DNA of 64,000 nucleotides from CBDFMG01 sp965221205 [NCBI: bacterium]. Its GTDB lineage: Bacteria > SM23-31. A program made the translations under genes and the position numbers. The first letter of the stretch is position 1; each line of letters opens with the position of its first letter. The notes under the pieces were generated by a model that had not been told where the DNA came from, did no database searches, and saw only the letters and a list, made by a program, of their open reading frames with translations. The stretch lies in NCBI GenBank assembly GCA_965221205.1, contig OZ244870.1, forward strand, positions 2,914,001-2,978,000, written 5' to 3'. Below are positions 41,019 to 52,426 of this stretch, in pieces.

Positions 41019-42319
41019 TTAATCCTGACTATTTCGGCCAACAAAGTTGCCATAGTATGCTGTAACCAAAAACAAGTCAGGGGAACAAGATATGCCAGAT
41101 TAATGCTACCTGTTAACATCAGAAACTTGACCTTGAATAGCAGTAAGCACTGCTCCGCCAAGAATACCCATGATCAATCCTGACCCGGCAATTTTAGCAT
41201 CATCTCCAAGACCTTTAACAGCAAGTCCGAACATTGTTGGAAACATCAGTGACATACATCCTGGAATACATATCAGAGCATAAACACCAATATAACCTCT
41301 AATAAAAATGGTCGTCAGAGTACATACCATTGCTGCAAATGATAACAAAGTGAGCAGTTTTCCAGGAGTCATGAAACGCATTAACCAAGTACAAATAAAT
41401 CTGAAAATTGCAAAAAATACAAGTGATACAAGATAATACATTGATGCTCCTGCTGTATTCACATTAAGCTCTTGCATTACGTGCCGAATGGTAAATGACC
41501 ACACACTAATTTGTGCTCCTACATAAAAAAATTGTGCTACAACTCCCAGAAGATAGCGCCGATTACTATATAATCGTTTGAACGTGGGAAGCAAATTTAG
41601 CGTATTCTCTGTATCTGACGCTTTGGGCATTTTCATTGCGGCTATTACAATCCACAAAACCATCAGAAATAGTGCCACCGAAACATAGGGGGTCCCACTA
41701 CCGCAGCAAGCTCTTCAGGTTGAATTTTCTGTAGCTGTTCCGCTGTTAACGATGCGCGTTCCTCTGCCGTTGCTTCATTAAGATTGAATAAGATAAATAC
41801 TTTACTGAGAAATATCCTTAATATCGAACCTATCGGATTGAATGATTGTGCAAAGTTCAACCGGCGTGTTCCCGCTTCCTCCGGTCCCATTGCAATGATA
41901 TAGTGATTCGCAGCAGTCTCTAAAACGGAAAGTCCTTCTGCCAGAATATATAATGCTCCAAGAAAATGGAAGTAATTCATGGTTATACTTGCCGGGTAGA
42001 AAAGCAACGCGCCTATTACGAATAGCTCTAATCCAAGAAGAATTCCGGCTTTATAAGTAAACTTTTTGATGAAAATTGCTGCAGGAAGTGCAAGACAAAA
42101 ATAAGAACGATAAAATGCCATCTGAATCCATGGAGTCTGGAAATCGGACATACTCATAATCTTCTTGAAGGCCGCCAGAAGCGTGTCAGTGATATTGTTG
42201 GCTAATCCCCACCATGCAAAACAACTAGTTAATAAAATAAAAGGCCATAAAATGTTTCGAGGAATAAGGTGCTCTACTCTATTTTCTTTGTTACTACTCA
42301 TAGAATGCGTGTTTGCCAT
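41019..42319 (-). pseudogene. fucP: Frameshifted L-fucose:H+ symporter-like MFS transporter
   Basis: Opens MANTHSMSSNKENRV and enters membrane helices typical of FucP (LLTSCFAWWGLANNITDTLLAAFKK cut by helices; ETAANHYIIAMGPEE; NFAQSFNPIGS). A CCCCC run near 41685 shifts the frame; the second half continues as YVSVALFLMVLWIVIA and onward. It shifts again at 41110, where GSINLAYLVPLTC is out of frame, and once more before the end YYGNFVGRN at 41019. At least three shifts. It would have imported L-fucose together with fucI. Confidence 0.85.
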
Positions 42320-42346
42320 AAGCTATAATCTTTTATTAAGTCATCT

Positions 42347-44022
42347 TTAATATTGATTTTGCTTTGCGTAGTGCTCCATGAAGTCACCTAATTTTTTATA
42401 TTTATTATATAGAAAATTGTAAATCTTAACATTTTTTGAATCTGGTTTATATTCAGTTTCATACCCACTCTTCATTTTCTGCATAGCTTCTGATACATTT
42501 TTATATTTTCCACCAACTGTTGCTGCAAACATCGCCGAACCGAGGGCACAGGTTTCTTCTGATTTGACTACTTTTATGTTCCGATCCATTACATCAGCCA
42601 ATACCTTCATTACAAAGGGTGATTTTTTTGCGACACCTCCAAGTGCAACAATTTCCTTAATATTGACACCTTCTTCTTCATATTGCTCTACAATCCGCTT
42701 TGATCCAAATGCAGTAGCCTCAACAAGACTTCGGAAAATCGTCGGTGCATCGCTTCCTAAGCTAAGATTTATAAGAGCACCCTTCAACATTTGATTAGCA
42801 TTTGGTGTACGTCGGCCATTTAACCAGTCTAACGCAATAATACTTTCTTCACTAATTTCACAAAATTCAGCTTTTTCAGAAAGTGTGGGGATAATTTTAT
42901 CAATAAGTATGTCATTTTTATTAGAATTTGGTAACGCGTTATCGACTTCAATATTATTGAGAGGCCATGAAAGAATATCTCTAAACCAGGAATATATATC
43001 TCCAAACGCAGATTGTCCTGCTTCCATACCTATCATTTCAGGTAATATGGAGCCGTCTACCTGACCACTTATTCCCCTGATACATTTGTCTTTCAAGTCC
43101 TTTTTTGGCACAACAAGCATATCACACGTTGATGTACCGATGACCTTAGATAACACGTAAGGACTGATTGCTCCACCAACAGCACCCATATGTGCATCAA
43201 GAGCCCCTACAGCAACCGGAATACCCTCTGATAATCCCACAACTTATTTGCCCAATTCTTCGACAAATATCCGGCAATTGTATCGGATGTCAATGTTTGC
43301 GAATATAGTCTTTTGCGAAGACCCTGTAATAATGGATCGACTTTGACAAGAAACTCTTCGGATGGTAGTCCGCCATGCGATTCATTCCACATTCCTTTAT
43401 GACCAGCGGCACATCGACTTCGTTTAATTGTTTGGGGCTCGTTATTATCGGTTAATAAAACCGGAATCCAATCGCAATGCTCTAACCATGTGTAAGCATG
43501 TTCACGAACAGTGCCGTCAGTTCGAATGACATTCAATACCTTTGACCAAAACCATTCAGAAGAATAAATACCACCGGAAAACTTTGTGAAATCAACACCA
43601 CCCCAGCTTTGTGAGGCTCTATTAATTTCCTCTGCCTCCAATATTGCGGTATGGTCCTTCCAAAGAATAAACATAGCATTGAGATTATCCTTAAATTCAG
43701 GCTGCAATGCTAAAGGCGCTCCGTTTTTATCTACCGGGGCGGGTGTAGAGCCCGTTGTATCGACACCAATTCCAATAATATTTCGGACATACGTTGATGG
43801 GACAGTACTTATACACTGGGTAACAGCATGTTTGAGCCCTTCGATATGATCAAGAGGGTGCTGTCGATATTGATTTCTGACAGCGTCGCAATAGTCTCCT
43901 CGATTCCATCGTTCAAAAGGGAAAACTGATGATGAGACCTCTTCACCCGATTCACTATCTACCAAGAGACAGCGAATTGAATCGGTACCAAAATCTAATC
44001 CAATGACAAATGAATCATTCAT
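42347..44022 (-). pseudogene. araB: Frameshifted ribulokinase-like FGGY kinase
   Basis: N-terminal half: VIGLDFGTDSIRCLLVD, GIGVDTTGSTPAPVD and WKDHTAILEAEEIN are AraB-type signatures. A single frameshift near 43235 separates it from the C-terminal half beginning LSEGIPVAVGALDAHMGAVG, with GTSTCDMLV and the nucleotide-binding LGGVAKKSPFVMKVLADV and ALGSAMFAA. Apart from that one indel both halves are well preserved (together about 555 aa, full length). It begins 13 bases after the fucosidase gene. Possible substrates are L-ribulose or a related ketose. Confidence 0.85.
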
Positions 44023-44034
44023 TAATTATTTTTT

Positions 44035-45489
44035 CTAATTTCCACTTCCTACAAATTTAACTGCACCTACCACATCCAATACTATAACTGTATTTACCCT
44101 GTCCGTCGGTCTTCCTGTATGGGTAACAGCAATTGAATTTTCTCTCTTTTCTGTTTCAAAATACCGTCGCGGTACTGCAGTAAGCGGATATGCCTGTATG
44201 GGTTTATTCGGCAAACCACGCACAACAATTTCCCGAGGTTGTGGATTTCTGCTTCGTACCCAATCAAACACATGAAGATACAGCCGCGTATTACCGTCAT
44301 CAAGTACTCTTTGTGTTATCCGTCCCCATTCCGGTTGACCTATAAGACTTCCTCTTGTTCCGTAAACTGCTTCGGCATTCCGCTGAATCCATTTACCAGC
44401 TCCGAGAAGCATTGTAGCAGAAGTTTGCGGGATTTCTCCTTCCGGTGTTGGCCCAATATTCAGTAAATAATTGCCATTCTTACTAATAATATCGACTAAT
44501 TCAAACGTTATTTCTTTTGGGCTTTTCCAGTTGATATCAGTCTTATTGAATCCCCATTCGTCATTCAATGTCATACAGACTTCGAAGTTTTGATTGATTT
44601 CATCTGCGTCCATTGGAGGAATTGCCTCTTCAGGTGATATATAATCTGCCGTTTCACCGCCCAAACGGTCATTAATGATTATATCCGGTTGGAGAGAACG
44701 CATAATCTCCATAGTCTCTTCAGCATGAATAAGCTGTGGATGTTCCGGCAGATAATACTCTTCTCCTCCAAATCGAGAATCAGGTGTCATGAATGCTCCA
44801 CCGTCATCAAACCAGAATAGACTTACTGGTCCATAGTTGGTCAACAATTCTCTAATTTGGTTCTGATAGAAATCTACATATTTTTCCAGATCTGCATCAG
44901 GATTCGGATTGCCGTGGTATCCGTGCCACTTCTCGGCGAAATCGGGATGATGCCAATCTGTTATCGAATAATAAAGCCCAAATTTAATTCCTCTCCGCTG
45001 GCACGCTTCAGCAAGCTCTTTAATCGGATCTCGTCCAAATGGAGTACTGTCCATTATATCATAATCAGTATATTTGGAATCAAACATACTAAAGCCATCG
45101 TGGTGTTTTGTTGTTATCATTATATATTTCATGCCTGCTTTTTGTGCAATATCGACCCATTCATCCGCATTGAATTTAGTCGGATTGAATCCTTGAGCAA
45201 ACTTTTCATACTCATCGAATGGGATATCGGCACCCCGCATTATCCACTCTCCATATGTTGTTTCACCTTTCCATTCACCGGATGGAACCGAAAATAGTCC
45301 CCAGTGAACAAACATTCCGTACCGCGCATCACGCCACCACTCCATACGCTTTTCCATCGATTCATCCCAATCATTCCTTACATGGGCTTGTTGCTGCGCA
45401 CGCAACTGAAATGTAAATGTCAATACTATTAATACAATCACACAAGCTGCGAACTTACTTTTACATGTATGCATCATTGATCCCTTCAT
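44035..45489 (-). CDS. Secreted alpha-L-fucosidase, family GH29
   Basis: 484 aa. Signal peptide at about residues 10-31 (VIVLIVLTFTFQLRAQ), then the GH29 barrel: GMFVHWGLFSVPSGEW, TTKHHDGFSMFDS, LYYSITDWHHPDF, and LFWFDDGGAF with the nucleophile Asp. The C-terminal beta domain follows from about residue 350. It releases L-fucose from glycans outside the cytoplasm. The start could also be the ATG at 45477 or 45474, since AAGGGA lies just upstream of them. It is one of only two intact genes in the sugar locus. Confidence 0.92.
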   Translation of the reverse strand: MKGSMMHTCKSKFAACVIVLIVLTFTFQLRAQQQAHVRNDWDESMEKRMEWWRDARYGMFVHWGLFSVPSGEWKGETTYGEWIMRGADIPFDEYEKFAQGFNPTKFNADEWVDIAQKAGMKYIMITTKHHDGFSMFDSKYTDYDIMDSTPFGRDPIKELAEACQRRGIKFGLYYSITDWHHPDFAEKWHGYHGNPNPDADLEKYVDFYQNQIRELLTNYGPVSLFWFDDGGAFMTPDSRFGGEEYYLPEHPQLIHAEETMEIMRSLQPDIIINDRLGGETADYISPEEAIPPMDADEINQNFEVCMTLNDEWGFNKTDINWKSPKEITFELVDIISKNGNYLLNIGPTPEGEIPQTSATMLLGAGKWIQRNAEAVYGTRGSLIGQPEWGRITQRVLDDGNTRLYLHVFDWVRSRNPQPREIVVRGLPNKPIQAYPLTAVPRRYFETEKRENSIAVTHTGRPTDRVNTVIVLDVVGAVKFVGSGN

Positions 45490-45537
45490 TTTGCTCTATC
45501 ATTTAAATAATTGCCTAACTGTCTGATAATACAAATC

Positions 45538-46972
45538 CTATTTTTCAACTTTTTGAGGCTCATAGCGTTTTAGCGTGAATGATTCTTTTATCAATTTTTT
45601 CCCCTCCTCTATTCCGGATATTTCACCTTGAGCAATTGCCTGAATCATTATATTTCCTACTGCTGTTGCTGCAACCGGACCTGCTATTACAGGAATTCCG
45701 GTAGCATCCGCACTAAACTCATTGAGCATTTCATTTTGTGAAACTCCACCTACTATATGGAGAATCTCAACCGGTTTCGGAGACATTTCATTTATACTAT
45801 CAATGATAAATCTGTATTTTAATACTAAACTTTCAAATATTGTCCGAACTATTTCCCCTTTTGATTCCGGAATTTTCTGATGTGTATTTTTGCAATATTT
45901 TGCTATTGCTGCTAACATATCCGGATGATTTAAAAAGAGTGTATCATCAGAGTCAATGATACAGGTAAATTCAGGGGAGTTTTTTGACTGATATATCAAC
46001 TTTTCATAAGTCAGGTATTCCCACCGAACTCTCCACTGTTTCTGACATTGCTGTAAAAGCCACATCCCCATTGTATTACGAAGAAACCAAATTTCCCCGT
46101 TGTATCCCCTCTCATTCGTAAAATTTCTTTCACATGATTTCGTATTGATAATTGGCTCGTCTACTTCTATTCCCAGAAGTGACCAGGTACCAGAACTCAA
46201 AAAGGTGCTCTGTTTCGATTGTGATGGTACAGTAGCAACAGCACAAGCCGCATCATGACCAGCAGGTGCTATACATCTAAAGGTAAAATGCTCGTTTCTT
46301 CGACAATTTCCGGTAAGAGCGGTCCTAAACATGTTCCCGGCTGATGAAGTCGAGGTATAATTGCGATTGGAATATTCAATTTCTCAAATATTTCTACATC
46401 CCATTGCTTTAAGCGTGCATTCAGCAATTGAGAAGTAGAAGCAATTGTGTGTTCTGATGATTGTTTTCCTGTCAGTAGATAATGAAACAAATCCGGCATA
46501 AATAAAAGTCTCTTTGTCTTATCAAGAACAGATCTATCTAATTGAGCAATACTTAAGAGCTGATAAATTGTATTTATCTGCATGAATTGATTACCGGTGT
46601 GGGTATAAATTTCTTTACGCGGCATCAGTTCAAATGCCCGCTCCATCATCCCCTTAGTACGGAAATCGCGATACGAATATGGATTCTCTATTAGCGTATC
46701 ATCATGTCCAATTAAACCAAAATCAACACCAAAGGTATCAACACCTATACTTATAATATCTGTATGACCCTGACGAGAAACTACTGCAATACTTTTTTTA
46801 ATTCTGCAAAAAGATAATTTATATCCCACTGTATATGTCCGGCGTTTTGTATAGAATTATTGGGAAAGCGATGGACCTCCTCCAGATGAATTTTTCTTTC
46901 ATCAATGGCTCCAAGAATAGTCCTGCCGCTTTCCGCACCGAAATCGGCCGCTAAAAATTTTGATCCTACCAT
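45538..46972 (-). pseudogene. rhaB: Frameshifted rhamnulokinase
   Basis: Three frames together make a full FGGY kinase. The first gives FLAADFGAESGRTILGAID, the RhaB phosphate-binding start. A shift near 46790 leads to GVDTFGVDFGLI, YSYRDFRTKG and a long middle. A second shift near 46280 leads to HDAACAVATVP, LSSGTWSLLGIEVDEP, LHIVGGVSQNEMLNEF and the end KRYEPQKVEK. RhaB phosphorylates L-rhamnulose and often L-fuculose. Two frameshifts make it non-functional as read. Confidence 0.85.
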
Positions 46973-46995
46973 GAATTTATATTGTGTTGTTACAA

Positions 46996-49192
46996 TTAAC
47001 GCAGAAACGCTTCTGTAAGCCCGCCATCGACAGGTATGATATGCCCGGTTGTCCTGTCAGACCGCGGACTGAGCAGATAATAACTTGCCTCGACAACATT
47101 TTCGGTACGATTGAACGATGCGTCAATGTCCTCTGCGCATAAAATTCAGCGAGTTTCATAGTTAGCGTTGACATTTCATCATTTTCATTAAACGGTATTT
47201 CGTATTTTTTGAGACTCTTAATGATTCGCTCACGAGAAAACATCGAACTGCCTTCAATGACTGCTGCCGGACTCACTCCGTTGACCCGTATATTCGGAGC
47301 ATGACGGATTGCTAACTCACGAATCAAGTGGTTAACTGCCGCTTTGCTCACATCGTACGGTTCACTTCCCGATCTGGGAACAACTGCATTTGTCGAACTA
47401 GTCAAAACGACAGATCCTTCACCTCTTTGTTTATTAACAATATCCGCAAAAACTTCTGTAATTATAAAATTACTTCTTAAATTTATTGATAATGTTTGAT
47501 CCCACAATTCGTCACTGAAGCTGCTCCCTTTATCTGGTTGTATAAATATAGTTGCAGTATTTACTAATATATCAAGTCCACCAAAATTAAGAATCGCTTT
47601 TTTAAATGCTTTTTTGACCGACGCACGATCAGATATGTCAATTTCAACACTCATAAATACTTCATTACCCATTTGTTCTGAGAATTCATGCTCAACTTGT
47701 TGCGTAGCATCAATATTTAGATCAGCTATCACTACATGAGCACCTTCCTGTGCTAATTTTCGACAAAATTCTCTGCCGATTTTGCTACCGCCGCCTAGTA
47801 CGACAGCGACTTTCCTGGCTAACTCTTTTTCTGTAGGTTGACGCCTGATTTTCGCTTCTTCAATTGCCCAGTATTCGATACGGAAGGCTTCCCGGGGGGT
47901 CAGCGCAACATGATTGTTCAAAACAAAATTTTTGTCGATTTCTTGGTCAAACTTTCCATTATCCAGAGAGGTAGCTCCCTCCATAACATGAATGGCATTG
48001 ATGTAAAATTCACCGGTTATGCGGGCCTCTTTTTTACTTTTGCCGAAACTGAACATTCCAATACCAAGAATCAGGACAACGGTAGGATTGACGCCACGAA
48101 TAGGAGGCGAATCTTTGTCTTTATTCGATTCGTAATACTTTTCATATTCTAACTGATAGGTTTTCAAAGAAACACCGACGGCGGATTTCAAATCTTCAAT
48201 TGTTCCGTTTTTTGAATCCCACTTTACATAAAGTGGTCGAACTCTTGTGCGTATAAAATGATCGAGGCAGCTCGTACCTTGGAATGCGAGTTTTTCTCCG
48301 TCAGCACTATTGATAAATCGAAGCACATCAGTTGAATCATCAAAATTACCAATGACTGGTTTGTCCATTTTAACAACTCCTCGAAGATGGGGGAATATGA
48401 AATCGGCGAAATGATCACGGTTTTTCCGAATTGTAAAGGTCTGACCGCCAAATAACTTATCCCCTTTTTATTCTGAAAAGTATTGACAAACTGTCCCATT
48501 GCATTGATCACTTCAATTATCAGCCGGTAACACTCATACTGGTCATCTGCCCATGCGATAAGTCCATGTGAAGCAAGAATGACTCCTTCTGCTCCTTGGT
48601 TTTCCTTAACGGCATTTTCAAGCATACATCCCAAATAGTAGCCAAGACGCTGCCAAGGCAATCAGATAAGGTTGTATTGAAATTTGTCATTGAATTCCCG
48701 CAGTTTTTGCTGACCATTACCAGAGGCAACAAGGACTATTGCCCAGTCCGGATGCATATGATCGATATGTTTATACGATACTAATCCATGCAGCGGTGTA
48801 TCAATTGATGCAGGACGATTATTTAATCCAAATTGACACAAAGGATAAAATTCGAGCATTTGATCTTCAAAATCCATCCCCCGGTACTTCTCTTTGAGGG
48901 CAAGAAGTTTGTCCATATACAACGTTGCAAAACCATCTCGTTTTATTGAACCTAAATCTCCGCCACTTCCTTTCACCCAGAGCACGTCAACGTCTGCATC
49001 AGTTACTCTGTCTTTTTCGATCACCTTAGACGACGTATTGCCCCCACCAAAATTTGTGATTCGTAGATTCGATTCCAGTAAGTTTGAACGATAACGCAAT
49101 ATTTCTCCATCATCGTATCCTTTAATATCAGTTGCATTTCATTTATCTTCCAATAGGATCAACTTTCTCATATCGTTACTCATAACACTCAT
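46996..49192 (-). pseudogene. rhaD: Broken bifunctional rhamnulose-1-P aldolase / lactaldehyde dehydrogenase
   Basis: Class II aldolase domain: YRSNLLESNLRITNFGGGNTSS, LWVKGSGGDLG, and later EGVILASHGLIAWADD. A short-chain dehydrogenase domain follows (AVVLGGGSKIGREFCRKLA, STNAVVPRSGSEPYDVSKAA). Damage: TGA at 49141-49139 (probable former Trp), a shift near 48660, another between 48250 and 48400, and one near 47150, beyond which the true end (GGLTEAFLR, stop 46996) is out of frame. Start ATG candidates are 49192, 49183 and 49171. It would cleave the sugar phosphate and oxidise the lactaldehyde. Confidence 0.85.
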
Positions 49193-49262
49193 GTCTCCAA
49201 CCAATAATCATTAAAATTTCAGTTTATATTGTTTTCATTGACAAGTCGTTTGTACAATACTT

Positions 49263-50069
49263 TTAGACTAAATTTAATTTTTTCTTTCGATAAGTTTCAT
49301 CAGCACGGTTATGAATGCGTTGAACCTCCTCTTCATCCATAAACACCGGGCATCCTTTTACATATGCTCCGTTTGCTCCGTTAAAAATTTCGGCTGCTTT
49401 AACTGCCATTAATGTAGTGGTAAGTACACTATCAACCGTTCTCTCCATAGATATCATTCTATGATTTTTTATCAATATGAGCTTCTGAGTGTACCCATTC
49501 ATGTTAGTAAAATATTTCCAACCTTCTGGTATTGAAACTACAAGCTCTGCTCCCGGATTGACATAATCAATAAGGAGTGATTTGGGTTCACAACACACAA
49601 TTTCATCAGGAAAAAGTCGCTTATTCGCAAATTCTTCAGCCTTATGGGAGCAGAGAATTTTATTTACTTCAACTGGGTTGGTATGCCCGATAAATCGTAC
49701 ACCTTCTTGTTTCAGAAGCTAAGCATGAAAAGCAACCTCGACAGAAGGATTCATGCCATTTGGGTTAACTCTTGATTCCTGTAAAAAGTGCTGTGTTTCT
49801 TCTTCTGTAAGGTTTTTATCAAGAAGCGGTAATATTTTATCAAACAGTACTTGCACAATTTTATCTTCCCGCAATGTTTGCAATTGACTGCCACTCGCTT
49901 TTAGTAAAAATGACTCTTCATTAAACAATACTGACGTATTTCCTTCTCCCAGGATTACCAATCGATGTTCAGGAGGATCAAGTTCCTGAGACAAGTAAAG
50001 TAACTCTTTTTGGAGCGTAAACTTATCTCTCTTATTATCCATAACATTTCTCATAGCGCTTGTTACCAT
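49263..50069 (-). pseudogene. Class II aldolase-family gene with one in-frame TAG
   Basis: The frame is continuous from 50069 to 49263 except for TAG at 49721-49719. Before it: VILGEGNTSVLFNEESFLLKASGS and NPSVEVAFHA. After it: LLKQEGVRFIGHTNPVEVNKIL, where the metal-binding His region lies. The segment FHAxLL normally has an aromatic residue, probably Trp, at the stop. Total about 268 codons, a normal class II aldolase/adducin length. With only one lesion it is the least damaged of the broken sugar genes. Specific substrate unknown; likely a fuculose or rhamnulose phosphate. Confidence 0.8.
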
Positions 50070-50119
50070 AGTAGCTGAGCATTATATTTCAATCTCAATC
50101 TATGTTCTAATGTATTACA

Positions 50120-51934
50120 TTATCTATATAACGGACCAAAATTCTTACATGCCCGATAATCAGCACCCTGTATATCATGCGCTCCAAATGCCGTCCATGC
50201 ACTGGGTCTGAATATCCGTTCTTCGGACACGTTATGCATGTACACGGGAATACGCAGCATAGATGCCAAAGTAATTAAATTGTCACCAATATGACCATAG
50301 CTAATTGCTCCATGATTCGCTCCCCAGTTATACATGACTGAATAAACATCACGAAATGGACCGTTGCCCGTAAGAATCGGCACAAACCATGTTGTCGGCC
50401 ACGAAGGATTTGTTCTTCTATCCAACACCGCATGAATGTCCGAAGGTATATTAACAGCATAACCTTCCGCTAACTGAAGAGCAGGTCCCAGACCTTTTAC
50501 AAGGTTGATCCGTGCTATCGTTACGGGCATTTCACCTTTGGTCAGATACTGAGACGAAAACCCACCACCTCTGAAATATTCCTGAATTGCGGGACACCAT
50601 CTGGTTGCCTTTAGACACTCCTCTGCTTCTACCGAAGTAATCTCCCAGAATGGTTTCATAACCGGCTTACCGTTAAAGGATTGCTGTCCTGTTCCATCAA
50701 GCGTTGCAGAACCCGAATTAATCAAATGTAACATTCCTTCGGAAGCTTTTCCTGTTAAGTTTTTGCCTGTTACTCGTTTGACAGAATCAGGGCTCCAGTA
50801 AGTTCGGACATCGGCAAATATCTGAGCGATATCTGTCAACAAATGACAAAATATCATTGTGGCGCCGTTCAGACAATCATTCTCTGTTGCAACCGTAAAA
50901 GATTCCCTGATGCCGCTCCAGTCAAATGACGAATTCAGAAAAGCTTCCAGAAAGTCTCCATTAGGATACTGGTCTGTCCACTGGCGTTGCCCCTGAAAAC
51001 CGGCAATAAGTGCGTTGTGCCCAAGTGCTTCCTCACCAAAACCAAGCTTAGCTAATCGAGGATTTCCAACCATCAAATCCCGGACAATCATTGTCATTTT
51101 AACGACTGTTTCCCATTCTTCATCCTTCCTGGTACGGGAAATCTGTTTATTAGGTGCATTGAAATCTTCACCTTCTTTGCAATAGTGTTTGACCCACTGA
51201 AGTGCACGATCAAATTCATCTGTATCATACACTCCATTGTCTATTCTCCGAACAAGCTCGGTCATATCCACAACTTCCGCACGCATACCGAGAAAGTCGT
51301 GAAAAAAGTCGTGATCAACCACCGAACCGACAATTCCCATTGAAACTGCTCCGATCGAGAGATACGATTTGCCACGTATTTCTGCTGTGGTAAGTCCCGC
51401 TTTGGCAAATAAAAGCAACTTGCCCTGAACATCATTCGGAATAGTTGAATCACCAGCATCCTGAACATCTCGCCCATATATACTGAAAGCCGGCAATCCT
51501 TTTTGACTATAGCCTGCGAGAGCTGCGGCCAGATAGGCTGCTCCCGGGCGTTCGGTCCCGTTAAAGCCCCATACCGCTTTTGGAACAAAGAGGTCAGAAT
51601 CCATTACTTCTGTCCCGTAACACCAGCATGGCGTCACAGTTAAGGACACTCCCACTCCTTCACGAGCAAACTTTTCGGCACACTGAGCTGCTTCAGCAAC
51701 ACCGCCGATGGTTGTATCGGCAATAACACACTCAACCAACAACCCATTTGAATGACGGAGATTTTCCGACAGAAACCGTGCGGCGTTTTTGGCCATTTGC
51801 ATTGTCTGGTCTTCAAGCGACTCGCGTACACCTTCACGTCTTCCGTCTATAACCGGCCGTATCCCGATCTTAGGAACCGCACCTCTGAGACGTTTGACCG
51901 GTTTGTTCACTTTCAAAGTATTAATGTCAGCCAT
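50120..51934 (-). CDS. fucI: L-fucose isomerase
   Basis: 604 aa, full length. [18 protein letters not shown] at the N-terminus, [53 protein letters not shown] and TENDCLNGA around the Mn-binding acidic residues, and [14 protein letters not shown] with the conserved metal-region His are all present. It converts L-fucose to L-fuculose. AGGTAG precedes ATG 51934. It is the first gene of the minus-strand locus and the only intact cytoplasmic step of it. Confidence 0.95.
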   Translation of the reverse strand: MADINTLKVNKPVKRLRGAVPKIGIRPVIDGRREGVRESLEDQTMQMAKNAARFLSENLRHSNGLLVECVIADTTIGGVAEAAQCAEKFAREGVGVSLTVTPCWCYGTEVMDSDLFVPKAVWGFNGTERPGAAYLAAALAGYSQKGLPAFSIYGRDVQDAGDSTIPNDVQGKLLLFAKAGLTTAEIRGKSYLSIGAVSMGIVGSVVDHDFFHDFLGMRAEVVDMTELVRRIDNGVYDTDEFDRALQWVKHYCKEGEDFNAPNKQISRTRKDEEWETVVKMTMIVRDLMVGNPRLAKLGFGEEALGHNALIAGFQGQRQWTDQYPNGDFLEAFLNSSFDWSGIRESFTVATENDCLNGATMIFCHLLTDIAQIFADVRTYWSPDSVKRVTGKNLTGKASEGMLHLINSGSATLDGTGQQSFNGKPVMKPFWEITSVEAEECLKATRWCPAIQEYFRGGGFSSQYLTKGEMPVTIARINLVKGLGPALQLAEGYAVNIPSDIHAVLDRRTNPSWPTTWFVPILTGNGPFRDVYSVMYNWGANHGAISYGHIGDNLITLASMLRIPVYMHNVSEERIFRPSAWTAFGAHDIQGADYRACKNFGPLYR

Positions 51935-52073
51935 TGATCTACTACCTATTATTTTATAATATATGGGCGATATTCTATCAGATTTAATGAGTTATAAGCT
52001 TGCGATCCATAAATGGATATTAACAGCTGCTTACTTATGTAATATTTTTAAAATACTAACTAAAGTAAAATAT

Positions 52074-52197
52074 TACCGGGCTTTATCAACATCGAGTACT
52101 ATAACAGAATCATCTGCATCCAACGATTTGCCATCGAGTGTTATCTCTACAAAGGAACGACTGGAACCGGCAACCATGCATAAAAAATCAGAAACAT
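52074..52197 (-). pseudogene. C-terminal scar of a secreted glycosidase-like gene
   Basis: The minus strand reads SFVEITLDGKSLDADDSV, then IVLDVDKAR and TAA at 52076-52074. The ending resembles the C-terminus of the GH29 fucosidase at 44035 (RVNTVIVLDVVGAV). Nothing else of the gene remains. The remaining bases of this 490-base gap (51935-52426) contain no feature that I recognise. Confidence 0.35.
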
Positions 52198-52426
52198 AAT
52201 TTCTCTAACTATGCCGTAACCTTTACAAATCCTGTAATACAGCCGTTTATGGAAGCTGTGAAAAAGCCGAATGCATGCGGAGTATTTATTTCCGTTTTGT
52301 TTTCCGGTTTTTCCTAGTATAAGGGAGCATCGGAATACATTTATATATCAAGATTCTTCGGGCTTGAGGATTTACAAACTTTAGATTTGATAATACACTT
52401 TTGAATTTTATGGGACATTTCCACTT

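Noticed and set aside
29549-49141. TGA codons at apparent Trp positions might mean TGA is recoded as Trp.
   Set aside because: An RF2 gene with its TGA-dependent autoregulatory frameshift is present, several intact genes end in TGA (for example menF), and the affected genes also carry frameshifts. Simple G-to-A nonsense mutation explains it.
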